Assembly (NCBI GenBank): GCA_964637875.1
Contig: CAZWXK010000003.1
Location: forward strand, 32,087-96,086
DNA: 64,000 nucleotides
Reading direction: 5' to 3'
From: UBA5972 sp964637875
Lineage (GTDB): Bacteria > Pseudomonadota > Alphaproteobacteria > Rhodobacterales > Rhodobacteraceae
The position numbers were made by a program, and so were the translations under genes. Below the pieces are notes generated by a model that saw only the letters and a program-made list of their open reading frames with translations, had not been told where the DNA came from and did no database searches. This document shows positions 57,093-64,000 of this stretch, piece after piece (the stretch's first letter is position 1; each line of letters starts with the position of its first letter).

Positions 57093-58553
57093 ATGACCGA
57101 GACCCCCGCCACAACTGACAGCGCCACAACCGACACCGCCGCAACCGACAGGGCCGACAGGCCGGTTGTCACGCGCTTTGCGCCCTCGCCCACGGGGTAT
57201 CTGCATATCGGGGGCGCCCGCACGGCGCTGTTCAACTGGCTGTTTGCGCGTCACCACGGCGGAAAATTCCTGCTGCGGATCGAGGATACCGACAGGGCGC
57301 GGTCAACCCCCGAGGCGACCGAGGCCATATTCGACGGCATGCGCTGGCTTGGCCTGAGTTGGGACGGCGAGGCCATCAGCCAGGCCGCGCGAGCCGAGCG
57401 CCACGCCGAGGTGGCCCGGCAGATGCTGGAGACGGGGCATGCCTACAAGTGCTTTTCCACCCCCGAGGAAATCGCCGCCGCCCGCGAGCAGGCCCGCGCC
57501 GAGGGCCGCCCGACCCTGTTTTCCAGCCCCTGGCGTGACGCCGACCCCGCGACATGGCCCGATGCGCCATATGTCGTGCGCCTCAAGACACCGCGCGCGG
57601 GCGAGATCGTCATAGATGACCGCGTACAGGGGCGCGTCAGCTGGAAATGCGAAACGCTGGATGACCTCGTGTTGCTGCGCGCCGATGGCACGCCGACCTA
57701 TATGCTGGCGGTGGTGGTGGACGATCACGACATGGGCGTGACCCACATCATCCGGGGCGACGACCACCTGTCGAACGCCGCGCGCCAGAGCTTCATCTAT
57801 CGGGCAATGGGGTGGGAGGCACCGGTATTTGCCCATATTCCGCTGATCCATGGCCCCGATGGCAGGAAACTGAGCAAACGCCACGGTGCGCTGGGGGTCG
57901 GCGAATACCGCAGGATGGGCTATCTGCCCGAGGCCATGCGCAACTATCTGGCCCGCCTGGGCTGGAGCCACGGCGACGATGAATTCTTTACCACCGAACA
58001 GGCCGTCGCATGGTTCGACCTGTCGGGAATCGGCAAATCGCCCGCGCGTTTCGATTTCAGAAAGCTCGACCACCTGTGCGGCCAGCATATCCGCGCCAGC
58101 GATGACTCGCGTCTGGTGACATTGATCGCCGATTACCTTGCGTCAAACGACCTGCCGCCGTTGACCGCGCGTCAACAGGTCGATCTGGAAAAGGCGATGC
58201 CAGTCCTCAAGCAAAGGGCCAGAAAGCTGCCGGATCTGGTTGAAAACGCTCATTTCATCATGGCAAGCCGTCCATTCGTTCCTGACGAGGCCGCTTCACG
58301 ACTGCTTGATTCTGTATCCCGTGGTATGCTGAAGCGTTTGACGCCGCGCCTGCAAGATGCTAGCTGGAACAGGGACAGTCTGGAGGCTGTGGTGAGGAGT
58401 TTTGCCGAAGAAGAGTCACTCAAGCTCGGCAAGGTGGCACAGCCGCTCCGGGCCGCGCTGACAGGGCGAACGGTATCGCCGGGCGTTTTCGATGTCATGG
58501 TGCTGATCGGTCGGGACGAGACCATCGCACGGCTCGGGGACGCGACTGTTTGA
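57093..58553 (+). CDS. gltX: Glutamyl-tRNA synthetase
   Basis: A 486-residue class I synthetase with the HIGH motif in SPTGYLHIGGARTALFNW and the KMSKS motif as KLSKRHG. The family DDLVLLRADGTPTYMLAVVVDDHDMGVTHIIRGDDH stretch is complete over two helices. The first 22 residues are a Thr/Ala/Asp-rich extension (TTDSATTDTAATDRADRP) encoded by repeating ACAACCGACA-like DNA, absent from most orthologues. The C-terminal anticodon-binding region is complete. The ATG at 57093 follows GAAGG at 11 bases. A hairpin terminator lies 46 bases after the stop. Alphaproteobacteria often have two gltX genes; one may charge tRNA-Gln as well. Confidence 0.96.
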   Translation: MTETPATTDSATTDTAATDRADRPVVTRFAPSPTGYLHIGGARTALFNWLFARHHGGKFLLRIEDTDRARSTPEATEAIFDGMRWLGLSWDGEAISQAARAERHAEVARQMLETGHAYKCFSTPEEIAAAREQARAEGRPTLFSSPWRDADPATWPDAPYVVRLKTPRAGEIVIDDRVQGRVSWKCETLDDLVLLRADGTPTYMLAVVVDDHDMGVTHIIRGDDHLSNAARQSFIYRAMGWEAPVFAHIPLIHGPDGRKLSKRHGALGVGEYRRMGYLPEAMRNYLARLGWSHGDDEFFTTEQAVAWFDLSGIGKSPARFDFRKLDHLCGQHIRASDDSRLVTLIADYLASNDLPPLTARQQVDLEKAMPVLKQRARKLPDLVENAHFIMASRPFVPDEAASRLLDSVSRGMLKRLTPRLQDASWNRDSLEAVVRSFAEEESLKLGKVAQPLRAALTGRTVSPGVFDVMVLIGRDETIARLGDATV

Positions 58554-58598
58554 TCCCCGGCACGACCGGCACGACACGGATGGACCAGTTCACACCCT

Positions 58599-58618
58599 GG
58601 CCCGTTCGGGGCCGTTTT
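58599..58618 (+). terminator. Intrinsic terminator of gltX
   Basis: GGCCC-GTTCG-GGGCC stem-loop followed by GTTTT. The stem is short but all G-C, and the placement 46 bases after the stop codon is right. Confidence 0.5.
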
Positions 58619-58734
58619 CCGTACCGGGTCACGAAAGTTTCACACGCCCCGCCCTATGCTGGCGGCGCCCCCGTCAAGGGGTGGGCTTGATTTCGGGCCG
58701 GCGGAACGCAACAGCGAAGAGAGGTACACACAAG

Positions 58735-60030
58735 ATGGCGGACGCAAAAAAGACGGCAACCCTGAACTTTGACGGAAAAACCCTGGAATTGCCGATGCTT
58801 TCGCCAACGGCCGGCCCCGATGTGATCGACATACGAAAGCTGTACGCCCAGGGGGGCGTGTTCACCTTTGATCCCGGCTTTACCTCGACCGCATCCTGCG
58901 AATCCACCATCACCTTCATTGACGGCGACAAGGGCGAGCTGCTCTATCGGGGATACCCGATCGACCAGCTGGCCGAGAAATCCCATTTCCTCGAGGTCTG
59001 TTACCTGCTGCTGTATGGCGAGCTGCCCACGGCCGAGCAGCAGGAGGATTTCGAAAACCGCATCACCAACCACACCATGGTGCATGAGCAGATGCTCAAT
59101 TTTTTCCGCGGGTTCCGGCGCGATGCGCACCCCATGGCAACCATGGTGGGCGTGGTCGGCGCGATGTCGGCGTTCTATCACGACTCGACCGACATCAACG
59201 ACCCCTACCAGCGCGAGGTCGCCTCGATCCGTCTGATCGCCAAGATGCCGACGATCGCTGCCATGGCCTATAAATATTCGATCGGTCAGCCCTTTGTCTA
59301 TCCGCGCAACGACCTGGATTACGCCAGCAATTTCCTGCGCATGTGCTTTTCGGTGCCGGCCGAGGATTACGAGGTCAACCCGATCCTCAGCCGCGCCATG
59401 GACCGGATATTCACGCTGCATGCGGATCACGAGCAGAATGCCTCGACCTCGACCGTGCGTCTGGCGGGCAGCTCGGGCGCCAACCCGTTTGCCTGCATCG
59501 CCGCCGGCATCGCCTGCCTGTGGGGGCCGGCCCATGGCGGCGCCAACGAGGCCGCGCTCAACATGCTGCGCGAGATCGGCACGGTCGATCGCATCCCCGA
59601 ATATATCAGGCGCGCCAAGGACAGGAACGACCCGTTCCGCCTGATGGGCTTTGGCCACCGTGTCTACAAGAATTTCGACCCCCGCGCCCGCGTCATGAAG
59701 CAGAGCGCGGATGAGGTGCTCGATCTGCTGGGCGTGCATGACAACCCGACATTGCAGGTTGCCAAGGAACTGGAGAAGATCGCCCTCAACGACGATTATT
59801 TCATCGAGAAGAAGCTGTATCCGAATGTCGATTTCTATTCCGGCATCATTCTGGACGCGATCGGCTTTCCGACCTCGATGTTCACGCCGATCTTTGCCCT
59901 CAGCCGCACCGTGGGCTGGATTGCCCAGTGGAAGGAAATGATCGGCGACCCGACCCAGAAGATCGGCCGTCCGCGGCAGCTCTATGTGGGCAGGACGCAG
60001 CGCGACTATGTGGATGTCGAAAAACGCTGA
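58735..60030 (+). CDS. gltA: Citrate synthase (type II)
   Basis: A 431-residue hexameric-type citrate synthase that condenses acetyl-CoA and oxaloacetate, the first step of the TCA cycle. It has YRGYPIDQLAEKSHFLEVCYLL, the catalytic His in GPAHGGANEAAL, and the second His/Asp region MGFGHRVYKNFDPRA and NVDFYSGIILDAIGFP. The start MADAKKTATLNFDGK at 58735 has GAGAGG 10 bases upstream. It is monocistronic, with its own terminator. Acetyl-CoA from the sulfonate route (xsc, pta) would enter here. Confidence 0.97.
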   Translation: MADAKKTATLNFDGKTLELPMLSPTAGPDVIDIRKLYAQGGVFTFDPGFTSTASCESTITFIDGDKGELLYRGYPIDQLAEKSHFLEVCYLLLYGELPTAEQQEDFENRITNHTMVHEQMLNFFRGFRRDAHPMATMVGVVGAMSAFYHDSTDINDPYQREVASIRLIAKMPTIAAMAYKYSIGQPFVYPRNDLDYASNFLRMCFSVPAEDYEVNPILSRAMDRIFTLHADHEQNASTSTVRLAGSSGANPFACIAAGIACLWGPAHGGANEAALNMLREIGTVDRIPEYIRRAKDRNDPFRLMGFGHRVYKNFDPRARVMKQSADEVLDLLGVHDNPTLQVAKELEKIALNDDYFIEKKLYPNVDFYSGIILDAIGFPTSMFTPIFALSRTVGWIAQWKEMIGDPTQKIGRPRQLYVGRTQRDYVDVEKR

Positions 60031-60052
60031 ACGCCGCGTCTGGCCCGGCGCC

Positions 60053-60089
60053 GGGAGCCTCCGGCGGGCGTATTTGCGCAAAGAAGAAG
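60053..60089. repeat. Copy C of the dispersed inverted repeat, after gltA
   Basis: The 37 bases from GGGAGCCTCC to AAGAAGAAG are nearly identical to the right arm of copy A at 13397-13434. It begins 22 bases after the gltA stop, directly before the terminator hairpin. Confidence 0.85.
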
Positions 60090-60094
60090 CCGAT

Positions 60095-60120
60095 CCGGCC
60101 CCATGGACGGGGCCGGTTTT
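60095..60120 (+). terminator. Intrinsic terminator of gltA
   Basis: CCGGCCCC-ATGGAC-GGGGCCGG, a perfect 8-bp stem with a 6-base loop, followed by TTTT. It also lies 25 bases past the end of the convergent DUF2189 gene. The best terminator in the window. Confidence 0.85.
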
Positions 60121-60144
60121 CCGGTTGGAGCGGCGTCGCTGCGA

Positions 60145-60924
60145 TCAGGCGGGTTCGAGGACCCGGCGATACAGGTGCCATGTTGCATGTCCCAGTACCG
60201 GCAGCACCACCAGCAGCCCCAGAAACAGCGGGATCATGGCCAGCAGGCTCAGCAATCCGACCAGCAGCGCCCAGATCGCCATGACCGGAAAATTGCGGAT
60301 GACCGCCTGAACCGAGGTGATCATGCCGGTGACGAAATCGATCTCGCGGTCAACCAGCAGCGGAATCGACACCACCGTCAGCGAGAACAGCACAAAGGCC
60401 AGCAGGCCACCGACGGCCGTGCCCACCCCCAGCATCATCAGCCCGCGCGCGCTGAGCAGCACCTCGAAGGATGTCGAGATGTTGGTCATCGCCGAAAGGC
60501 CCAGGAACAGCGCAAAGACCAGATGGGCCAGAAAGAACCAGATGCCCGCGAAAAAGATCATCACGAAGGCGATCGACGGGATCTGGCCGTCGATCTGGCC
60601 CAGGATCCGCTGCGCGACCTGTGACCAGCCGGGCCTCTGGCCGCCTTCCAGGCGGTGCGAGACCTCGTAAAGCCCGACCACCACGAAGGGCCCGAGCAGC
60701 GGAAAGGCCACGGCTATGGGCAGGATCAGCCAGAAGGCATCTCCGGCCCTGAGCGCCATCGCCAGCACCATCCCGCCGGCGACGAACAGCGCCGCGATGG
60801 TCAGCCCGTACAGGGGACATCGCAGGAAATCGCGCAGCCCCATCCCGAGTGCGAATGTCAGATCGTCAAATCCGATCCTGCGCACGACCGGCGCAGCCGG
60901 ACCGCCAAGAGCGGCCTGTGTCAT
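60145..60924 (-). CDS. DUF2189 family membrane protein
   Basis: A 259-residue integral membrane protein with about six hydrophobic segments, of the DUF2189 family (unknown function). A short cytoplasmic N-terminus carries RRIGFDDLTFALGMGLRDFLRCP, the conserved entry to the first helix pair, and a polar loop EVSHRLEGGQRPGW follows the third segment. It converges with gltA across the terminator and is divergent from ctaD, with 322 bases between. Placement near ctaD may be incidental. No signal peptide or catalytic motif is visible. Confidence 0.85.
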   Translation of the reverse strand: MTQAALGGPAAPVVRRIGFDDLTFALGMGLRDFLRCPLYGLTIAALFVAGGMVLAMALRAGDAFWLILPIAVAFPLLGPFVVVGLYEVSHRLEGGQRPGWSQVAQRILGQIDGQIPSIAFVMIFFAGIWFFLAHLVFALFLGLSAMTNISTSFEVLLSARGLMMLGVGTAVGGLLAFVLFSLTVVSIPLLVDREIDFVTGMITSVQAVIRNFPVMAIWALLVGLLSLLAMIPLFLGLLVVLPVLGHATWHLYRRVLEPA

Positions 60925-61070
60925 GTCATTTCCTCCCTGTCTTGTCCGGGCCGATCATTTTCCTGTCGGACAGAGTCCGGCGCGCCGGCCCGTGGGGCGA
61001 GATTGACGGAAAACGACCCTTTGGATCAAGGGGGAAATCGGTGCGATCGGTATCAATCTGGCGCATAACA

Positions 61071-61108
61071 CCCCCTGTCGGGATGGAAAACTGCGCCCCG
61101 GCAGGGGG
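61071..61108. promoter_or_regulatory. Strong 12-bp hairpin upstream of ctaD
   Basis: CCCCCTGTCGGG (61071-61082) pairs with CCCGGCAGGGGG (61097-61108), 12 base pairs with a single G-U wobble and a 14-base loop. No T-run follows. It may be an RNA leader element, a terminator of an upstream transcript or a DNA binding site. Confidence 0.5.
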
Positions 61109-61113
61109 CTGCG

Positions 61114-61127
61114 CGGGAAAATTCCCG
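61114..61127. promoter_or_regulatory. Inverted repeat CGGGAA-AA-TTCCCG upstream of ctaD
   Basis: Two 6-base arms around a 2-base centre, 6 bases after the large hairpin. It has the look of a dimer operator. I cannot match it to a known regulator of cytochrome oxidase genes. Confidence 0.35.
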
Positions 61128-61246
61128 GGCTGCGGCATATGAAACTGTTGAGACAAGCCCCCCCGTCGGGTACCAATTGCTGCATAGGCCCCACGGTCCG
61201 ATGCGGATTCGCAAGGGGAAGGGAAGATGTGTCAGGAGAACAATAA

Positions 61247-62920
61247 ATGGCAGACGCAGCCGTACACGCGCATGGGGAACATGCGCAAAAGGGGTTCTTT
61301 ACCCGCTGGTTCATGTCCACAAATCACAAGGATATAGGAATCCTCTATCTGTTCACCGCGGCAACGCTTGGATTTGTCTCGGTGCTTTTCACCATCTACA
61401 TGCGCCTCGAGCTCATGAATCCGGGCGTTCAGTACATGTGCCAGGAGGGGCTGCGCCTGGTCGCGGATCCGTCGCAGCCCTGTACGCCGAACGGACATTT
61501 CTGGAACGTGCTGATTACCGGCCACGGCATCATCATGATGTTCTTTGTGGTCATTCCGGCGCTGTTCGGGGGGTTTGGCAACTATTTCATGCCGCTGATG
61601 ATCGGCGCGCCGGACATGGCGTTTCCGCGGATGAACAACCTCAGCTACTGGCTCTATGTGGCGGGGTCGTCGCTGGCGGTGATCTCGTTGCTGGTTCCCG
61701 GCGGCGAGGGGGGCCGGGGGGCCGGGGTCGGATGGGTGCTCTATGCGCCACTGTCCACCCAGGACGGCGGCATGTCGATGGATTTCGCGATCTTTGCCGT
61801 GCACCTGTCGGGGGCCAGCTCGATCCTGGGGGCGATCAACATGATCACGACATTCCTGAACATGCGCGCGCCGGGCATGACGCTCCACAAGACGCCGCTG
61901 TTTCCGTGGTCGATTTTCGTCACCGCATTCCTGATCCTGCTGTCGCTGCCGGTGCTGGCCGGGGCCATCACCATGCTGCTGACCGACCGCAATTTCGGCA
62001 CCACCTTCTTTGACGCCTCGGGCGGCGGGGATCCGGTGCTGTATATCAACCTCTTGTGGTTCTTCGGCCATCCCGAGGTCTACATGATCATCGTGCCCGG
62101 ATTCGGGATCATCAGCCATGTCATCTCGACATTTTCGAAAAAGCCGATCTTCGGCTATCTGCCGATGGTCTATGCCATGGTGGCGATCGGTGGTCTGGGC
62201 TTTGTCGTCTGGGCGCACCACATGTACACCACCGGGATGTCGGTAACGCAACAGAGCTATTTCATGCTGGCGACGATGGTGATCGCAGTGCCCACGGGGA
62301 TCAAGATCTTCAGCTGGATCGCCACCATGTGGGGCGGCTCCATCGAGTTCAAGACACCGATGCTGTTTGCCTTCGGCTTTCTGTTCCTGTTCACGATCGG
62401 GGGCGTGACCGGCATCGTGCTGTCGCAGGCGGGGATCGACCGGTCATATCACAACACCTATTATGTGATCGCGCATTTCCACTATGTGATGTCGATCGGA
62501 GCCGCCATGTGCATCTTTGCCGGCATCTATTACTGGATCGGCAAGATGTCGGGCCGGCAATACCCGGAATGGGCGGGCAAGCTGCATTTCTGGCTGTTCT
62601 TCATCGGCACCAATGTCACCTTCTTTCCGCAGCACTTCCTGGGGCGTCAGGGGATGCCGCGCCGTTACATCGACTATCCCGAGGCCTTCGGCTTCTGGAA
62701 CTACATCTCGTCGATCGGCGCCTTCATCTCGTTTGCGTCCTTCCTGCTGTTCATCGGCATCGTGTTCTACACGCTGAAATTCGGCCGGCGCGTGACCGAG
62801 AACTCGTATTGGGGCGAATATGCGGATTCGCTGGAGTGGACGGTATCGTCGCCGCCGCCGGAGCACACATTCGAGACGCTGCCGACGCCGGACATGTGGG
62901 ACAAGCAGCCCGCGCATTGA
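61247..62920 (+). CDS. ctaD: Cytochrome c oxidase subunit I (aa3 type)
   Basis: A 557-residue membrane protein with 12 helices, the catalytic subunit of aa3-type oxidase. Near the N-terminus is WFMSTNHKDIGILYLF; ITGHGIIMMFFVVIPALFGGFGNY holds a haem a ligand His; WFFGHPEVYMIIVPGFGIIS has the CuB His and the cross-linked Tyr; AHHMYTTGM gives the CuB His pair; and AHFHYVMSIGA holds the haem a3 and a ligands. The ATG at 61247 follows AGGAG at 8 bases. ctaC, ctaB and ctaE are not adjacent, as is common in Rhodobacterales where ctaD is separate. The next gene overlaps by TGATG. Confidence 0.97.
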   Translation: MADAAVHAHGEHAQKGFFTRWFMSTNHKDIGILYLFTAATLGFVSVLFTIYMRLELMNPGVQYMCQEGLRLVADPSQPCTPNGHFWNVLITGHGIIMMFFVVIPALFGGFGNYFMPLMIGAPDMAFPRMNNLSYWLYVAGSSLAVISLLVPGGEGGRGAGVGWVLYAPLSTQDGGMSMDFAIFAVHLSGASSILGAINMITTFLNMRAPGMTLHKTPLFPWSIFVTAFLILLSLPVLAGAITMLLTDRNFGTTFFDASGGGDPVLYINLLWFFGHPEVYMIIVPGFGIISHVISTFSKKPIFGYLPMVYAMVAIGGLGFVVWAHHMYTTGMSVTQQSYFMLATMVIAVPTGIKIFSWIATMWGGSIEFKTPMLFAFGFLFLFTIGGVTGIVLSQAGIDRSYHNTYYVIAHFHYVMSIGAAMCIFAGIYYWIGKMSGRQYPEWAGKLHFWLFFIGTNVTFFPQHFLGRQGMPRRYIDYPEAFGFWNYISSIGAFISFASFLLFIGIVFYTLKFGRRVTENSYWGEYADSLEWTVSSPPPEHTFETLPTPDMWDKQPAH

Positions 62921-63480
62921 TGCCGGCCGTCTGGATGACAGAAAGGGGGGCTCCGGCGCAAACCGGGGCCCCGCCGCTTTGCGGCCAGCCCGCCGAGGGC
63001 GCGGTCGTTGCACAGGTGGTGCTGCGCCCGCACCGCTCGCTTTCGCCGCGCGGCTTTGCGGTGGTGATTCTGCTCACCTGGCTGCTGTGCCTCGTGCCGC
63101 TGGCGCCTCTGCTGGGCACGCCCGCGCTGTGGGTGATGCTGCCCTTCCTGCTGGCCATCCTGGCCGCGTTATGGGTATCGATCCGGCGCAACATGCGCGA
63201 TGGCGCGCTGTGCGAGGAACTTGTCCTGTGGCCCGACCGCATCCGGGTACGCCGCCTCGACCCATGCGGCACCGAGCGGCGCTGGGAGGCCAATCCCTAC
63301 TGGACCAGGCTCGGGCTGCGCCCGGAAGGCGGGCCGGTGGAGAACTATCTGACCCTGAAAGGCAATGGTCGCGAGATCGAGCTTGGCGCCTTTCTCAGCC
63401 CTGACGAGCGCGTGGTGCTGCACCGCAATCTGGAACGCGTGCTGGCCCATCTGCGCAACCGGCCCTTTATGCCGGACTGA
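62920..63480 (+). CDS. DUF2244 family membrane protein
   Basis: A 186-residue protein with two hydrophobic segments (about residues 46-62 and 68-86) and a C-terminal soluble part (LVLWPDRIRVRRLDPCGTERRWEANPYW and ENYLTLKGNGREIELGAFLSPDER). This matches DUF2244, a family of integral membrane proteins often found with cytochrome oxidase genes in alphaproteobacteria. The ATG overlaps the ctaD stop (TGATG), so it is translationally coupled to the oxidase and may help its assembly; that is inference from position. Confidence 0.88.
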   Translation: MPAVWMTERGAPAQTGAPPLCGQPAEGAVVAQVVLRPHRSLSPRGFAVVILLTWLLCLVPLAPLLGTPALWVMLPFLLAILAALWVSIRRNMRDGALCEELVLWPDRIRVRRLDPCGTERRWEANPYWTRLGLRPEGGPVENYLTLKGNGREIELGAFLSPDERVVLHRNLERVLAHLRNRPFMPD

Positions 63481-63574
63481 TGGAGCGGGCCGCATCGGCG
63501 GGCTGGACGCGCGCGCGAGGAAAGGTCAGGATGGCATGGGAAACCGTTTCCACGGCACTATTGGCGAGGTGGCG

Positions 63575-63982
63575 ATGACATACCGATACCCCTTTTTCAT
63601 CCTGGCAACCCTGCTGAGCCTTGCCCTGGCCCAGGGCGCGTCGGCAGGCACGTTTTCGCTGGCCTTTGACTGGAGCGGCCTCAAGCCCTGTACCAGCGGC
63701 TATCCGAATCGCGTCGCCAGCCCCGTCTTTGACCTGGGCAATGTACCCGCGGGGACAAGGTTCATCCGCTTTCGTCTGCGCGATCTGGATGCGCCGGGCT
63801 ATGACCATGGCGGCGGGCTGGTGCGATGGGATGGCACGGGGCGTATTGCCAGGGGCGCGTTCACCTATCAGAGCCCCTGCCCGCCCAATGGCAGCCATCG
63901 CTACCGCTGGACGGCCACGGCGCTGAAATCGCGCAGCGGCGGGGTGTTGGCAACCGCCACGGCCGAAGCGGACTACCCCTGA
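63575..63982 (+). CDS. Small exported PEBP-like (YbhB/YbcL) protein
   Basis: A 135-residue protein with a signal peptide (residues 1-24, ending LAQGASAG). The mature part resembles a shortened phosphatidylethanolamine-binding-like fold: a SPVFDLGNVPAGT stretch, RLRDLDAPGYDHGGG (the Asp-x-Asp-Ala-Pro pocket motif), and YQSPCPPNGSHRYRWTATAL (the Pro-Cys-Pro-Pro-x-Gly-x-His signature). About 110 mature residues is short for the family, which is usually 150-180. Function of bacterial members is unknown. The ATG at 63575 follows GAGGTG. It begins 94 bases after the DUF2244 gene, and the window ends 18 bases after its stop. Confidence 0.72.
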   Translation: MTYRYPFFILATLLSLALAQGASAGTFSLAFDWSGLKPCTSGYPNRVASPVFDLGNVPAGTRFIRFRLRDLDAPGYDHGGGLVRWDGTGRIARGAFTYQSPCPPNGSHRYRWTATALKSRSGGVLATATAEADYP

Positions 63983-64000
63983 GCGCGGCGTCCAGAGCAT

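Larger units (their letters stand above)
60925..61246. other. 322-base DUF2189-ctaD intergenic region
   Basis: No gene is supported. It holds a strong 12-bp hairpin (61071-61108), a second inverted repeat (61114-61127) and a weak promoter candidate for ctaD, TTGAGA (61148-61153) and TACCAA (61171-61176) with 17 bases between. If that promoter is used, the hairpins lie upstream of the transcript and would be DNA sites rather than RNA. Confidence 0.75.

Noticed and set aside
1..64000. tRNA, rRNA, integrase, attachment sites or prophage genes
   Set aside because: None was seen on either strand; the longer intergenic regions show no cloverleaf-like sequence, and codon use is uniform by eye.

Overview
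The window is a GC-rich chromosomal segment of an alphaproteobacterium, most likely order Rhodobacterales (Rhodobacteraceae/Paracoccaceae). The evidence is a C4-pathway 5-aminolevulinate synthase with the PLP lysine at residue 248, a LexA box of the alphaproteobacterial GAAC-N7-GAAC type in front of lexA, several small families common in Rhodobacterales (DUF6476, DUF2244, DUF2189, DUF1499), and the order trpGDC-moaC-moeA-lexA-comEC-gltX-gltA. About 52 protein genes are supported. I saw no rRNA, tRNA, CRISPR array, insertion sequence or prophage. Three 100-base N runs (27187-27286, 28871-28970, 48096-48195) are scaffold gaps.

Layout. 1-8.7 kb: end of a pseudouridine kinase and psuG, a DUF502 membrane protein, then a minus-strand series DUF1499-ispG-rodZ-like-hemA-LdtR-like regulator-sdhE-ROK kinase. 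8.8-13.3 kb: plus-strand aspartate-type aminotransferase, a small unknown, an MmgE/PrpD protein and tryptophanase. 13.4-18.1 kb: tgt and a large serralysin-like RTX metalloprotease. 18.5-27.1 kb: sufT, then a C2-sulfonate/sulfite block (xsc, pta, a secreted unknown, soeABC). 27.3-36.2 kb: DUF6476, rluD-type synthase, rpoH, a methyltransferase-TPR fusion, dihydrolipoyl dehydrogenase, DUF924, an MFS transporter and a LysR regulator. 36.4-43.1 kb: nitrate assimilation operon nirB-nirD-nasA-narK, divergent from the LysR gene. 43.4-53.9 kb: aminotransferase, ppiD-like chaperone, trpE, a YibQ-like protein on the other strand, then trpG-trpD-trpC-moaC-moeA with 4-base overlaps. 54-64 kb: lexA, comEC, gltX, gltA, DUF2189, ctaD, DUF2244 and a secreted PEBP-like protein.

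How the genes work together. Xsc cleaves sulfoacetaldehyde to acetyl phosphate and sulfite, Pta turns acetyl phosphate into acetyl-CoA that can meet citrate synthase (gltA), and SoeABC oxidises the toxic sulfite to sulfate in the cytoplasm and feeds the quinone pool. SoeA and the nitrate reductase NasA both need the molybdenum cofactor made with MoaC and MoeA. The core is housekeeping and conserved. The less ordinary features are in the non-coding DNA and in small details: eight short tandem duplications with a 10-12 bp unit, a dispersed inverted repeat at convergent gene ends, a perfect 9-bp inverted repeat before sufT, a 12-bp RNA hairpin in the ctaD leader, and two divergent genes whose start codons share one CATG. 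I found no convincing wholly new multi-gene system.
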